Notes: generated by a model not told the origin, from the letters alone. DNA of 64,000 nucleotides from Pseudomonadota bacterium (GCA_018241225.1 JAFEEG010000010.1:124001-188000), one strand, 5' to 3'. Shown: positions 45,951 through 54,914, counted from the first letter of the stretch. A program made the numbers and translations.

Positions 45951-46268
45951 TCAATCTCCTTCGAGTTGCTTCTTCAGGTCGTGCAGCAGGCCAAGCCGCT
46001 GCCGTTCGAACTTGCGCACCCACCGCTCGTAGACCTCGTGCAGCGGCACCGGGTTGATGAAGTGCAGCTTTTCGCGGCCCCGCCAGACGGTGCTCACCAG
46101 GTTGGCCGCCTCGAGCAACCCGATGTGCTGCGTGGCCGACTGCCGCGCCATGTCGAGGTGCTCGCACAGCTCGCCCAGCGTCTGCCCGTTTTTCTCGCAG
46201 AGCAGGTCGAGCAGCTTTCTGCGGGTGGGGTCGGCCAGTGCCTTGAAAACCTTGTCTGCGTCTTCCAT
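45951..46268 (-). CDS. ArsR family transcriptional regulator
   Basis: A 105-aa winged-helix regulator (FKALADPTRRKLLDLLCEKN, LGELCEHLDMARQSATQHIG, VSTVWRGREKLHFINP). It lacks the metal-binding ELCVCDL motif of true arsenic sensors, as usual for the SRPBCC-linked subgroup. ATG 46268 is used; the frame reaches 46349 but would cover the palindrome at 46298-46317, the likely operator. Confidence 0.93.
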   Translation of the reverse strand: MEDADKVFKALADPTRRKLLDLLCEKNGQTLGELCEHLDMARQSATQHIGLLEAANLVSTVWRGREKLHFINPVPLHEVYERWVRKFERQRLGLLHDLKKQLEGD

Positions 46269-46297
46269 GCGATGTGTTTCGTGCGTGGCGCCATGAT

Positions 46298-46317
46298 ATG
46301 CAGGTAAATGCCTGCAT
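46298..46317. promoter_or_regulatory. Palindromic operator before arsR
   Basis: ATGCAGG-N6-CCTGCAT is a perfect 7-bp inverted repeat centred about 40 bases upstream of the arsR start, suited to autoregulation by the ArsR dimer. Confidence 0.55.
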
Positions 46318-46395
46318 GTCAAGGAAGCTTGACCCAGGTCAAGCGCCAAAAGGCGTGCGGCTGTCTATGGTGGAGAGTTGCAAAGAGGAGACGCC

Positions 46396-48060
46396 GTGGA
46401 ACTCGAGATACCGGAATTGCTTGCCGTGACGCTGCAGGGGCAGGTCGGTGCGCAATCGCCGCTCGGCCTTCAATTGGGTGGGCAAGGTGCCGGCAGCGGC
46501 ACCCGGGTCGTGTCCAGCCACCATTTCGACGGCCACTCGCTGAACCTGCTCTACCAGCTCAGCCGCTCGGCCGGCGCGCGCGACCTGGTGTTCCAGTTGC
46601 TCGCGCTGGACAACCTCAACGGCGAGCCGCCGGTACGCCCCATCGCCAGCCTGGAGCTGATGGTGCCGGCGCTGATCGAGTGGCTCGGGCGCGACCTGAT
46701 CGACGGCTGGCTGTACCAGCGCGGGCGCGACGGCGTGCTGCTGGCCTGGCTGGTTCATTCGGTGCGCCTGGTGAAGCCGGCCGACGGGGAATCCTATGTG
46801 CTGGTGGGTCTGCTGGCCAACACGCTGCGCTCGGCCGGCCGCGAGCCGCCCAACGACCCGCGCCTGCGTTTTGCCGGCATGACATGGGGCCTGAGCTTCT
46901 ACACCGAAGACCTGGCCGGCCGCACGCTCGCCGGCATGTTTGCCGCGCAGGGCTTTCACAAGGAGTGCGCCGAGTTCAAGCGCGAGTACGAACACCAGGT
47001 GGCCTGCTTCACCCGGTTGCAGCCGCAGTACGGCGCCCAGCTCACCGTCAGCGGCAATGCCTGGACGCCCGGCGAAGGCCCGCGCGACGACATGAGCTTT
47101 CACCGGCTGCCTGCCGGCGCCATGGCTCGCTGCGTGAATGACGAGGAGCTGCTTCATCGCCGCTTCGACATGGCCGCCGACCCCCAGTACTGGCGCGAGA
47201 GCGGCATTGCCCGCGGCTTCGACCGCATCCCGCAGCACTGCTACTTGCACCTGTTCCATCTGGACTGGCACCGCAACATCTGGGCGCACGTGCAGAACGT
47301 GCAGGAGTACAAGTACCAGCCCGGCCTGCGCGAGCGCCTGGTGCTGCCGCAGGCGCACCGCGACCTGATCGACATCCTCACGGCGGACCGCTGCTTTCTG
47401 CTGGAGGACGTGGTGCCCGGCAAATCGGGCGGTACCACCATCTTGTGCAAGGGCGCGCCGGGGTTGGGCAAGACACTCACCGCCGAGGTCTATGCGGAGG
47501 TGGTCGGCAAGCCCTTGTACCGCGTGCACTCGGGCCAGCTGGGCGTCACGGCCAGTTCGGTCGAGGCCAGCCTGACGCAGATCCTGCAGCGTGCCGCGCG
47601 CTGGGACTGCGTGCTGCTGCTGGACGAGGCCGACGTCTACATCCGCCGGCGCGGCGACGACCTGCAGCACAACGCCATCGTCGCGGAGTTCCTGCGCACG
47701 CTGGAGTATTTCAGCGGTCTGCTGTTCATGACCACCAACCGGGCCGACGACATCGACGAGGCCATCCTGTCGCGCTGCATCGCGGTCATCAGCTACCAGG
47801 CGCCGGGCCCCGACGACGCACGCCGCCTGTGGTCCATGCTGTCGGCCCAGCTGGGTGTGGAGATGTCCGACACGCTGATCGACACCCTGGTGGTCGACTA
47901 CGCCGATGCGAGCGGGCGCGACATCAAGGAGCTGCTCAAGCTGACCAGCAAGTACTGCCGCCGAATGGGCCTGCCGCTGTCGTCGCCCGCGTTCGCGCAA
48001 TGCGCGGTGTTCCGCGGCCTCACTTGTGCATCGTTGCCAGAGAAAGGAACCGCCTCATGA
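46396..48060 (+). CDS. AAA+ ATPase with a large uncharacterised N-terminal domain
   Basis: A 554-aa protein from GTG 46396, chosen because AGAGGAG lies 6 bases ahead. The C-terminal third is an AAA+ module: Walker A KGAPGLGKT (about residue 353), Walker B VLLLDEADVY (about 405), sensor 1 MTTNRAD and an arginine finger in ILSRCIAV. The first 300 residues have no domain I can name; they contain many aromatic and histidine residues (CYLHLFHLDWHRNIWAHVQN) and may bind a substrate. The stop overlaps the start of the esterase gene (ATGA), so the two products are made together. Possible roles are remodelling of a protein partner; nothing more specific is supported. Confidence 0.88.
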   Translation: MELEIPELLAVTLQGQVGAQSPLGLQLGGQGAGSGTRVVSSHHFDGHSLNLLYQLSRSAGARDLVFQLLALDNLNGEPPVRPIASLELMVPALIEWLGRDLIDGWLYQRGRDGVLLAWLVHSVRLVKPADGESYVLVGLLANTLRSAGREPPNDPRLRFAGMTWGLSFYTEDLAGRTLAGMFAAQGFHKECAEFKREYEHQVACFTRLQPQYGAQLTVSGNAWTPGEGPRDDMSFHRLPAGAMARCVNDEELLHRRFDMAADPQYWRESGIARGFDRIPQHCYLHLFHLDWHRNIWAHVQNVQEYKYQPGLRERLVLPQAHRDLIDILTADRCFLLEDVVPGKSGGTTILCKGAPGLGKTLTAEVYAEVVGKPLYRVHSGQLGVTASSVEASLTQILQRAARWDCVLLLDEADVYIRRRGDDLQHNAIVAEFLRTLEYFSGLLFMTTNRADDIDEAILSRCIAVISYQAPGPDDARRLWSMLSAQLGVEMSDTLIDTLVVDYADASGRDIKELLKLTSKYCRRMGLPLSSPAFAQCAVFRGLTCASLPEKGTAS

Positions 48061-48761
48061 TCGACCCCACGCTGCTGGGCGGCGCACTGGCCGGCCGCAT
48101 GACATTCCGGCCCGGCGATGCGCCCGTGGCCGCTGCGCTGCCGCCGGGACGCCACGGCCTGTCGTTCGCCGAGGGGCGCGAGGCCGTGTTGGTGGTTCCC
48201 GAGGACTTGCCCGTCGACGCACCGCTGCCGTTGCTGGTGATGTTCCATGGCGCGGGCGGCGAGGCCAATCGCGTGCTGCCGCACCTGGTGTCCCATGCGC
48301 GCGCCCGGCGCTTCCTGCTGCTGGCGCCGCAGTCGATGTTCCCCACCTGGGACATTGTCATCGGCGGGCATGGCCCCGACCTGGAGCGACTGGACGCGGC
48401 GCTGTCCCGCGTGGCCGAGCACTTCCCCATCGACCCCGCGCACCTTGCGTTTGCCGGCTTTTCAGACGGCGGCAGCTATGCGCTGTCGCTGGGCCTGACC
48501 AACGGCGACGTAGCCAGCCATGTGATCGGCATGTCGGCCGGCTTCATGAACACGTTCACGCAGATGGGAACGCCGCGCGTGTACCTGGCGCACGGCCGCA
48601 GCGACAGCCAGTTGCCCATCGAGACCAGCGCCCACCCGAATGCCCGAAGGCTGCTGGAGAGCGGGTACGACCTGACGCTGCAGCCCTTTGACGGCGACCA
48701 CGTCATCACGCCATGGGTGGTCGCGCGGGCGGTCGATTTCTTTCTCGAACCGACGGCTTGA
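48057..48761 (+). CDS. Alpha/beta hydrolase (phospholipase/carboxylesterase-like)
   Basis: A 234-aa serine hydrolase of the PHB depolymerase/phospholipase-carboxylesterase kind: oxyanion region LLVMFHGAGGEAN, nucleophile elbow FAGFSDGGSYAL, acid in AHGRSDSQLP, and His in FDGDHVITPW. No signal peptide is visible. Translation is coupled to the AAA+ gene by ATGA overlap, with GAAAGGAACC ahead of the start. The pairing with a AAA+ ATPase is unusual and suggests shared control or a complex. Confidence 0.9.
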   Translation: MIDPTLLGGALAGRMTFRPGDAPVAAALPPGRHGLSFAEGREAVLVVPEDLPVDAPLPLLVMFHGAGGEANRVLPHLVSHARARRFLLLAPQSMFPTWDIVIGGHGPDLERLDAALSRVAEHFPIDPAHLAFAGFSDGGSYALSLGLTNGDVASHVIGMSAGFMNTFTQMGTPRVYLAHGRSDSQLPIETSAHPNARRLLESGYDLTLQPFDGDHVITPWVVARAVDFFLEPTA

Positions 48762-48774
48762 TTCGACCCTTGCT

Positions 48775-50088
48775 CTACCTGGGCTGAGCAGGGGCCGTCT
48801 GCCTGCGCTCCAGCTCGAAGCGCAGGCGCAGATCGAGCAGCGTCTGCATCGCGTCGGATTTCAGGATCGACGCGTGGTCCTCGTCGAAGCCGAAGACGAA
48901 GGCCGCCTGGCTTTGCACCGGCTCGGCCAGCACGCTGGCAAGCGCCACCACGCCGTCGTTGTTGCCGCGCACGATCTTCGAGGGCTTGCCGTAGCCGAAG
49001 AACAGCGTGTGCCGCAGGCCGGGTGGGCGCGGCACGTCCAGCAGGGTGTCGAGGTATTCGGAGTCGGGCGCGATGTCGATCCACGAATCGGGCGAGCGCG
49101 TGGGCACCATGAGCGCCAGGCGGGCCGCCTGGTGGCCCAGCCAGGGCGTCGAGAGGGTCACCAGGTGATGCACCGGCGGCACCCGACCTTCGCGCGTGGC
49201 GATGTTCAGCGAGCCCATGGCGACCAGGCCCCCCATGCTGTGGGCCACGATGATGCAGGTGTCGAAAGGGTAGCGGTAGCCCAGCTCGTCGATGGCGGCG
49301 TCCAGCATCATGGCCGAATGCCCGATGGAGACGCCGCTGGGGTAGTAGGCCACCCAGGGCTGCAAGCGTGTCTTGTCCAGCTTGCGGATCACCTCGGACC
49401 AGTCGCGGGGCGAGCCGCCGATGCCGTGCACCAGGATCACAGGCACCTTGTGCGGGTCGAAGGGCTGCAGCATGAACAGGCCCGCCTGGCCCTGTTCGAA
49501 GAACTTCAGCGGCTCGAAAAGCCCCTCGTGAACGCGCGCCGCGTCGAAGCGTGATTCGCCGATGCTCACGTGCCCGCCATAGGATTCCTCGCGGCGGCGA
49601 ACCAGTTGCGCAAAGGACTCGCCGAAGATGGGCGGCACTTGCACGGCCGCCGAATCGGCACGCACGACGATGTGCCCCAGGCCCTGCGCCTCGGTGGCCG
49701 GCGGGTCGTTGATCGCCGACACCGGCAGTCGCTTGCCGCGATAGACCGCCACCGGCTCGCCGGGCGAATAGCGCATGTCGCGGTTCACGTCCTCGAAGGC
49801 GACGATGCCGTAGCGGCCTTCGACGGAGTTGCCCGGAACGCCGATGTGATAGACACCTCGGCGCCTCGGTATCACGTTGACGTAGACGGGTTCGGGTACC
49901 TCGCCCACCTGGTAGAGCACCACCACCAGCGGGCCGTGCGTTTCGTGGTCGGCCTCGACGATGCCAGTGAAGTAGATCGACTTGTCGTTCTCCCACATCT
50001 GGTCGTCGGCCTTGAGCAGCGCGCAGCCGCCCACGAGCATGAGCATGAGCAGCGCGATGCAGGCAAGGCGCGCCAGGGCCCGGCTCAA
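48775..50088 (-). CDS. Lipoprotein alpha/beta hydrolase
   Basis: A 437-aa membrane-attached hydrolase. The signal ends in the lipobox LMLVGGCALL, so the mature protein is a lipoprotein. Residues about 25-130 form a beta-rich region of unknown type; from about 215 is an alpha/beta hydrolase with HGIGGSPRDWSE, the nucleophile in IVAHSMGGLVAM and an acid/His set near GNNDGVVALASV and FDEDHASILKS. The start is TTG 50088 in a TTGA overlap with the DUF2950 stop, with AAGGTGAA ahead; later in-frame ATGs would cut into the signal. Last gene of the DUF3300-DUF2950 operon. Lipid or ester cleavage is plausible. Confidence 0.87.
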   Translation of the reverse strand: MSRALARLACIALLMLMLVGGCALLKADDQMWENDKSIYFTGIVEADHETHGPLVVVLYQVGEVPEPVYVNVIPRRRGVYHIGVPGNSVEGRYGIVAFEDVNRDMRYSPGEPVAVYRGKRLPVSAINDPPATEAQGLGHIVVRADSAAVQVPPIFGESFAQLVRRREESYGGHVSIGESRFDAARVHEGLFEPLKFFEQGQAGLFMLQPFDPHKVPVILVHGIGGSPRDWSEVIRKLDKTRLQPWVAYYPSGVSIGHSAMMLDAAIDELGYRYPFDTCIIVAHSMGGLVAMGSLNIATREGRVPPVHHLVTLSTPWLGHQAARLALMVPTRSPDSWIDIAPDSEYLDTLLDVPRPPGLRHTLFFGYGKPSKIVRGNNDGVVALASVLAEPVQSQAAFVFGFDEDHASILKSDAMQTLLDLRLRFELERRQTAPAQPR

Positions 50089-50990
50089 GGGGCGTTCACC
50101 TTGCTCCAGGTGGCATCGGGGTTGAACGCTTTCATTTCCCCTGCAATGGTTGCGCCGTTGGGACCCATGTCCTTCTGGTAGAGCACGCCGTCGTGGCTGA
50201 TCATGAAGCTGGTCACCCCGGTGTCGCCGTAGCGGATGGGCCAGGCCACCAGCGCAAAGCCGGCGCGCATGCGGTTGCCGATGATGTAGTCGTAGGCACC
50301 GCCAGGCGCATCCTTGCCCTGGGCCGTGAGGATCTTGTAGTGGTAGCCGTAGTAGCCCTCGCCCGGCTTGACGGAGGCAAAGCGCGGCCCCAGCGGGCTT
50401 TCGCCCTGGGCGTCGTCGGGCCAGTACAGGCCGTCGCGCCGGCCCGGCGTGCTGGCCAGCTTGCGGGCGTACGAGAGCACGCCGTCGCCGTCACGGTCGC
50501 GCTGGGCGTATTCCTTCTGGGCGTCGAAATACGCCAGCACCGCCTGCATGGCGGCCAGCTCGTTGCGCCCGATGCGCCGCGTGCGCATCTCTTCCGTGCC
50601 GGCGCTGGGGTCGAAGCGCCAGTTTCCTGCGTGCATCACCAGCGGAATCGGCAGCGTCCAGCCGCCGTCTCCCACGGCCAGTTCGGCCTTGTCCTTGTCC
50701 TGGCCGACAGGCTGCACCTTGTGCGACTTGTCCCAGGCAGCCAGGAAGGTCTGCAGGTCTTCCCGGTCGATGTTGTCGGTGGGCACGAAATGCTTCCAGT
50801 CCGGGCCCAGCACCTTCTGCAATGCGGCGGCGTCGTGGCGTGCGATGGCGTCGTGAAAAGCCTGCGCCGCGGCTTCGGCGCTGGGGTAGGGTTGCTGTGC
50901 CGTGGCGATTGCGGGCACGAGCAGGGCGCCGGCCAGCGCTGCGGCAGCGCCCAGTCGTTGTGCGCTCAGGCGGAGTGTGGAAATGGGCAT
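50085..50990 (-). CDS. DUF2950 family secreted protein
   Basis: A 301-aa protein with a Sec signal (AAAALAGALLVPAIATAQ). It belongs to the DUF2950 family: PYPSAEAAAQAFHDAIARHD at the mature N-terminus, VGDGGWTLPIPLV, GYYGYHYKILTAQGKDAPGG and ISHDGVLYQKDMG. ATG 50990 follows AGGACAGATC. DUF2950 genes are often found next to DUF3300 genes, as here, but the role of neither is established. It acts in the periplasm. Confidence 0.92.
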   Translation of the reverse strand: MPISTLRLSAQRLGAAAALAGALLVPAIATAQQPYPSAEAAAQAFHDAIARHDAAALQKVLGPDWKHFVPTDNIDREDLQTFLAAWDKSHKVQPVGQDKDKAELAVGDGGWTLPIPLVMHAGNWRFDPSAGTEEMRTRRIGRNELAAMQAVLAYFDAQKEYAQRDRDGDGVLSYARKLASTPGRRDGLYWPDDAQGESPLGPRFASVKPGEGYYGYHYKILTAQGKDAPGGAYDYIIGNRMRAGFALVAWPIRYGDTGVTSFMISHDGVLYQKDMGPNGATIAGEMKAFNPDATWSKVNAP

Positions 50991-51013
50991 GATCTGTCCT
51001 TTCTGCAACATGT

Positions 51014-52408
51014 CTATCGGCGTCCACCACGCCCGCCGCCGCCCCCGCGGCCGCCACCACCGGAGAAGCCGCCGCCACCGCGCCCGCCACCGGAGAAGCT
51101 GCTGCCGCCTCCTCGTCCGCCGCCGCTGTAGCCACCGCCGCCGTAGCCGCCGCGCTGCATCGACTGGCGGCTGGCGTTGCCCCGGTCGAACTGCTGGCGC
51201 GTCTGCCCGGCATTGCCCACGCCGCGGAATGCGTTGTTGTCGCCGCCGCCGAAGCTGCCCCGGTCGCCGCGTGCGGCTGCATCGGCGCGCTGGCGGGCGC
51301 CAGGGTCGTTGCGCAACTGGTCGCGGCCCGCGCCTGGGTCCATGCCGCGCTGCTGCAGGTTGTTCTGTGCCTGTTGCCGCTGCGCATCGCGGCCGCGGAA
51401 GTCGCCGCGGTTTTCCGCGCCGGGCACGTTCTTGCCGAACTGCTGCTGGCTGCGGCTGTCGCGATAGGGCACGCCACGCCGGTTCTGCGCGTTGTGCTGG
51501 AAGCGGTTCTGATCGGAGCGGATCTGCCGATTCGAGTTGATGCTGTTGTAGCGGTTGGTGTTGATGTTGATGTCGCCGCCGCCCCAGTTGCAGTTGCCCC
51601 ACAGCGCGCCCACCGCCGCCACCCCGATGCCGAAGGCCAGCGCCGCGCCCGCGTAGTAGCCCGGGTAGTAGCCGGGGTAGTACATCGACGGCGGATACCA
51701 GTAGTAGGGCGGGTAGGCCGGGTAGGGCCACGTGCCATACACCACGGCCGGGTTGTACGTGGGCACGTAGACCGTCTGCGGGTTGGTGGGCTCGATCTTG
51801 ATGACGGTCTGCTGCGTCTGGGACTCCTGCTCGACCGTCACCGTCTGCTGCTCGGTGGTCTTGAGGCTGCCGGTCTGCTGGGCCTTGGCGCGCAGGCGCT
51901 GCGCCGAATCGAGAACGCTCTTGGAAGAAGCCAGGAAGGCGTCGCCCAGGTTCTGCACCCAGTCGGGCTTGTCGCCCATGGCCTGGATCACCTGCGGAAA
52001 GGCGATGAGCGACTTCACGCTCGGGTCCCATTCCTGGCTCTCCACCGCGCGCACGGCGTCGTCGCCCGATTTCTGCGGATTGGCCTTGGACCACTTCGCC
52101 GCCTCGGCCACGTCGGCCGGGTAGGTCGAGGCCATCAGCACCTGCGAGAGCAGCGAGTCGGGATACAGCGCGATGGGCGCCATCATCTGGTCGATCTGCG
52201 CCTCGCTGAAGGTGCCATCGGCCGCGGGCGCGGTGGCCACCGGTGCCGGCGCGCTGCCAGTTCGCGGTGCGGTGGTCGTGGTGGTGGTCGTCGTGACGGT
52301 GGCGGGTTGCTGAGCCACCGGCACCGGATAGACGCAGCCCCCAAGGAGGACGGCCAGGCCCACGGCTGTGGGCACCAGTGGCGAAGGCGGACGAAGCGAA
52401 AAATTCAT
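51014..52408 (-). CDS. DUF3300 family lipoprotein with Gly/Arg-rich tail
   Basis: A 464-aa envelope protein. The lipobox is VLLGGCVYPVP; a Thr run follows (TTTTTTTT). The DUF3300 core is recognisable in MMAPIALYPDSLLSQVLMAS, WDPSVKSLIAFPQVIQAMG and PTNPQTVYVPTYNPAVVYGT. A Tyr/Pro-rich stretch and a hydrophobic segment precede 170 residues of Asn/Gln/Arg-rich and finally Gly-rich repeats. The tail resembles disordered or adhesive sequences. Followed by the DUF2950 gene after 23 bases. Divergent from the Fe-S operon across 188 bases. Confidence 0.92.
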   Translation of the reverse strand: MNFSLRPPSPLVPTAVGLAVLLGGCVYPVPVAQQPATVTTTTTTTTAPRTGSAPAPVATAPAADGTFSEAQIDQMMAPIALYPDSLLSQVLMASTYPADVAEAAKWSKANPQKSGDDAVRAVESQEWDPSVKSLIAFPQVIQAMGDKPDWVQNLGDAFLASSKSVLDSAQRLRAKAQQTGSLKTTEQQTVTVEQESQTQQTVIKIEPTNPQTVYVPTYNPAVVYGTWPYPAYPPYYWYPPSMYYPGYYPGYYAGAALAFGIGVAAVGALWGNCNWGGGDININTNRYNSINSNRQIRSDQNRFQHNAQNRRGVPYRDSRSQQQFGKNVPGAENRGDFRGRDAQRQQAQNNLQQRGMDPGAGRDQLRNDPGARQRADAAARGDRGSFGGGDNNAFRGVGNAGQTRQQFDRGNASRQSMQRGGYGGGGYSGGGRGGGSSFSGGGRGGGGFSGGGGRGGGGGRGGRR

Positions 52409-52596
52409 GCTCGGACCTCACGTAGCGCAAGCAGCGCATTCGATCAGGGAAATGGATCGGGGCTGAGCATATAGCGGCGCGGCGACTCGTCCAGCGTTCT
52501 CGGCACTTGCGTGTTGTAAAGGAGCCCTTCTGGTCGTGCTATCGTTTCCGCGTCCGCCATTGGAGGGCTCACCGCCGAGCCCCAGCCAACAGCCAA

Positions 52597-53268
52597 ATGA
52601 ACATGACTGACGCCATGGTTCGCCTCACTGTCGAGGGCCGGTCGATTGCCGCACCGGCCGCCAGTTCGATCCTGCAAGCCTATGTGCATGCCGGCCAGAC
52701 GCTCGTGGCGCGCGTGGGTTGCATGGGCCAGGGCGTGTGCGGCTCCTGCCGCGTGATGGTGCGGCGCGCCGGCCAGCCCGAGGTCAAGACCGAGCTGGCC
52801 TGCGAGACCGTGGTGGAAGAGGGCATGCAGGTGGCTTTCATCGACTATCTCTCGCCCTCGATCCAGCAGCACTTCTATCGCATCGAGGACATTGCCGACA
52901 GCTGGCAGGCGCCGCGCAAGCTCCTGGAATTCTTTCCGGAAGCGCCGCACTGCCGCCATTGCGGAGGCTGCGACAGCGCATGCCCCAAGGGGCTGGACGT
53001 GCAGCGCGGCGTCAACCTGGCGGTAGAAGGCGAACTGGCCGCCGCCGGCGAGGTATTCGACGAGTGCGTCATGTGCAACCTGTGCACGCTGGCCTGTCCC
53101 GAGCACATCGGCCCCAACCACCTGGGCCTGTTCGTGCGGCGCATGATCGCCAACCTGTCGCTGCGCCCCGCCGACCTGATGCGGCGGCTCGAGCAGATCG
53201 AGCGCGGCGAATTGAGCGTCGACCTGAATGCGCCCGGTGCGCAGCCCCCGGGGAGCGCAAAGCCATGA
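52597..53268 (+). CDS. Iron-sulfur subunit, SdhB/TfrB-like (2Fe-2S plus two 4Fe-4S motifs)
   Basis: A 223-aa electron-transfer protein. The N-terminal ferredoxin domain has C42, C48, C51 (GCMGQGVCGSC) and C69, with five rather than the usual four residues between the first two cysteines. The C-terminal part has two complete 4Fe-4S motifs, CRHCGGCDSACP and CVMCNLCTLACP, unlike SdhB, where the second motif is altered to hold a 3Fe-4S or similar cluster. No membrane segment. ATG 52597 starts MNMTDAMVRL. The stop overlaps the flavoprotein start (ATGA). It should link the NuoF-like and fumarate-reductase-like subunits encoded next. Confidence 0.9.
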   Translation: MNMTDAMVRLTVEGRSIAAPAASSILQAYVHAGQTLVARVGCMGQGVCGSCRVMVRRAGQPEVKTELACETVVEEGMQVAFIDYLSPSIQQHFYRIEDIADSWQAPRKLLEFFPEAPHCRHCGGCDSACPKGLDVQRGVNLAVEGELAAAGEVFDECVMCNLCTLACPEHIGPNHLGLFVRRMIANLSLRPADLMRRLEQIERGELSVDLNAPGAQPPGSAKP

Positions 53269-54914
53269 CGGCCGCCGTCCCCTATGACGAAGCGCGCCGG
53301 CGCTACGCGGCGGGCAGCACCCCCGCACTGCGCGACGATGCAACGCCGGTCGAGCAGCTGCTCAAGGACTGGCATCCCGACCACGGGGCGAATGCGCGTG
53401 TTCCGCTGGCCATCGGCGTGAATCGCGGCGATGCCTGCCAGCCCGACCTGGCGCGCCTGCTGCAGGCCAACTCGCTCATCGACGACATCGACCTGGCCGG
53501 TGCGCAGGTGGTGACCACCGATGTGCTGGTTATCGGCGGGGGTGGCGGTGGCTGCGCGGCGGCGCTCACCGCGGCCGCCAAGGGCGCCAAGGTGATCCTG
53601 GCGACCAAGCTGCGGCTGGGCGACAGCAACACGGTGATGGCCGAGGGCGGCATCCAGGCCGCGGTGGGCGCCGACGACAGCCCGCAGCTGCATTTCGAGG
53701 ACACCCTGCGCGCCGGCCACTACTGCGCCGATCCCGAACTGGTGGCCCAGATGGTGATGGACGGCCCGGACGTGCTGCGCTGGCTGATCCAGCTGGGCAT
53801 GATGTTCGACCTGGAGCAGGGCGGGCCCATGGGCGGCAGGCTGCTGCGCAAGAAGCCGGGCGGTGCCTCGGCAGCCCGCATCCATTCGTACCGCGACTAC
53901 ACCGGCCTGGAGATGATGCGCGTGCTGCGCGAGGCGGTGGACCTGGAGCCCGGCATCGAGGTGTGGAACCGCTGCCCCGCGGTGGAGCTGCTGTCCGACG
54001 AGCGCGGCCGGTGCGCCGGCGCCGTGATCTACAACCTGGAGTGGCGCAGCTTCGTGATGGTGCGTGCGCGCTCGGTGATCCTGGCCACCGGCGGCACGGG
54101 CCGGTTGCACCTGAACAGCTTCCCGACCTCCAACCACTATGGCGCCACCGCCGACGGCTTGGTGCTGGCCTATCGGCTGGGCGCGAAGCTGCGCGAGCTC
54201 GATTCCTTCCAGTACCACCCCACGGGCATTGCCTACCCGCCGCACCTGGCGGGCGGACTGATCTCCGAGGCGGCCCGCTCGGCCGGGGCGAAGCTTCTCA
54301 ACGGCCTGGGCGAACGCTTTGTCGACGAGCTCAAGCCTCGCGACGTGGTGGCCTCGGCGATCCTGCGCGAATGCGGGCAGGGGCGGGGCATCGAGCGGGG
54401 CGGCCAGGTGGGTGTCTTCCTCGACACGCCCACGCTCGAAAAGGAGAACCCGGGCATCCTGGAAAAACGCCTGGTCACGCTGCGGCACCTGGCGCGCAAG
54501 TGCGGGCACGATCCGGCCGTGGAGCCCTTCATGGTCTACCCCACGCTGCATTACCAGAACGGCGGCGTTGCCGTCGACAAGAACGGCGCCACCGAGGTCG
54601 CCGGCCTGCAGTGCGTGGGCGAACTCAGCGGCGGCATCCATGGCCGCAACCGGCTGATGGGCAACGCGCTGCTCGACATCCTGAGCATGGGGCGGCGCGC
54701 AGGCGCCAAGGCGGCCGAGTCGGCGGGTGCCGTGCTCGGCGGGCGGGTTGGCATCAACCATGTGTACGACTGGCAGCGCGCGCTCATGCTGGCGGGGCTG
54801 CCCCTGGAGCAACGCTCGCCGCGGCTGTTTCCCGACTATGCGCACTTCGACCTGCGGGCCGACGCGGACATGCGTCCGAAAGAGCGAGGCCGCCTGGTGG
54901 CGGGCAAGCGATGA
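53265..54914 (+). CDS. Fumarate reductase/succinate dehydrogenase-like flavoprotein, non-covalent FAD type
   Basis: A 549-aa flavoprotein of the SdhA/FrdA/NadB superfamily. FAD motifs are TDVLVIGGGGGGCAAALTAA and ARSVILATGGTGRLHLN. Substrate-side features are retained: FQYHPTGIAYPP, the arginine in KPRDVVASAIL, and HGRNRLMGNALLD. In place of the histidine that binds FAD covalently in SdhA/FrdA (SHTxxAxGG), this protein has GDSNTVMAEGG, so FAD should be non-covalent as in NadB and thiol:fumarate reductase. It is coupled by ATGA overlaps to the Fe-S gene before and NuoF-like gene after. It may reduce fumarate or another enoate, or oxidise the saturated acid. No membrane anchor gene is present. 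Confidence 0.9.
   Translation: MTAAVPYDEARRRYAAGSTPALRDDATPVEQLLKDWHPDHGANARVPLAIGVNRGDACQPDLARLLQANSLIDDIDLAGAQVVTTDVLVIGGGGGGCAAALTAAAKGAKVILATKLRLGDSNTVMAEGGIQAAVGADDSPQLHFEDTLRAGHYCADPELVAQMVMDGPDVLRWLIQLGMMFDLEQGGPMGGRLLRKKPGGASAARIHSYRDYTGLEMMRVLREAVDLEPGIEVWNRCPAVELLSDERGRCAGAVIYNLEWRSFVMVRARSVILATGGTGRLHLNSFPTSNHYGATADGLVLAYRLGAKLRELDSFQYHPTGIAYPPHLAGGLISEAARSAGAKLLNGLGERFVDELKPRDVVASAILRECGQGRGIERGGQVGVFLDTPTLEKENPGILEKRLVTLRHLARKCGHDPAVEPFMVYPTLHYQNGGVAVDKNGATEVAGLQCVGELSGGIHGRNRLMGNALLDILSMGRRAGAKAAESAGAVLGGRVGINHVYDWQRALMLAGLPLEQRSPRLFPDYAHFDLRADADMRPKERGRLVAGKR

Noticed and set aside
51014..51180. Gly-rich repeat region of the DUF3300 gene as a separate repeat element
   Set aside because: It is low-complexity coding sequence in frame with the DUF3300 protein, not an independent element.
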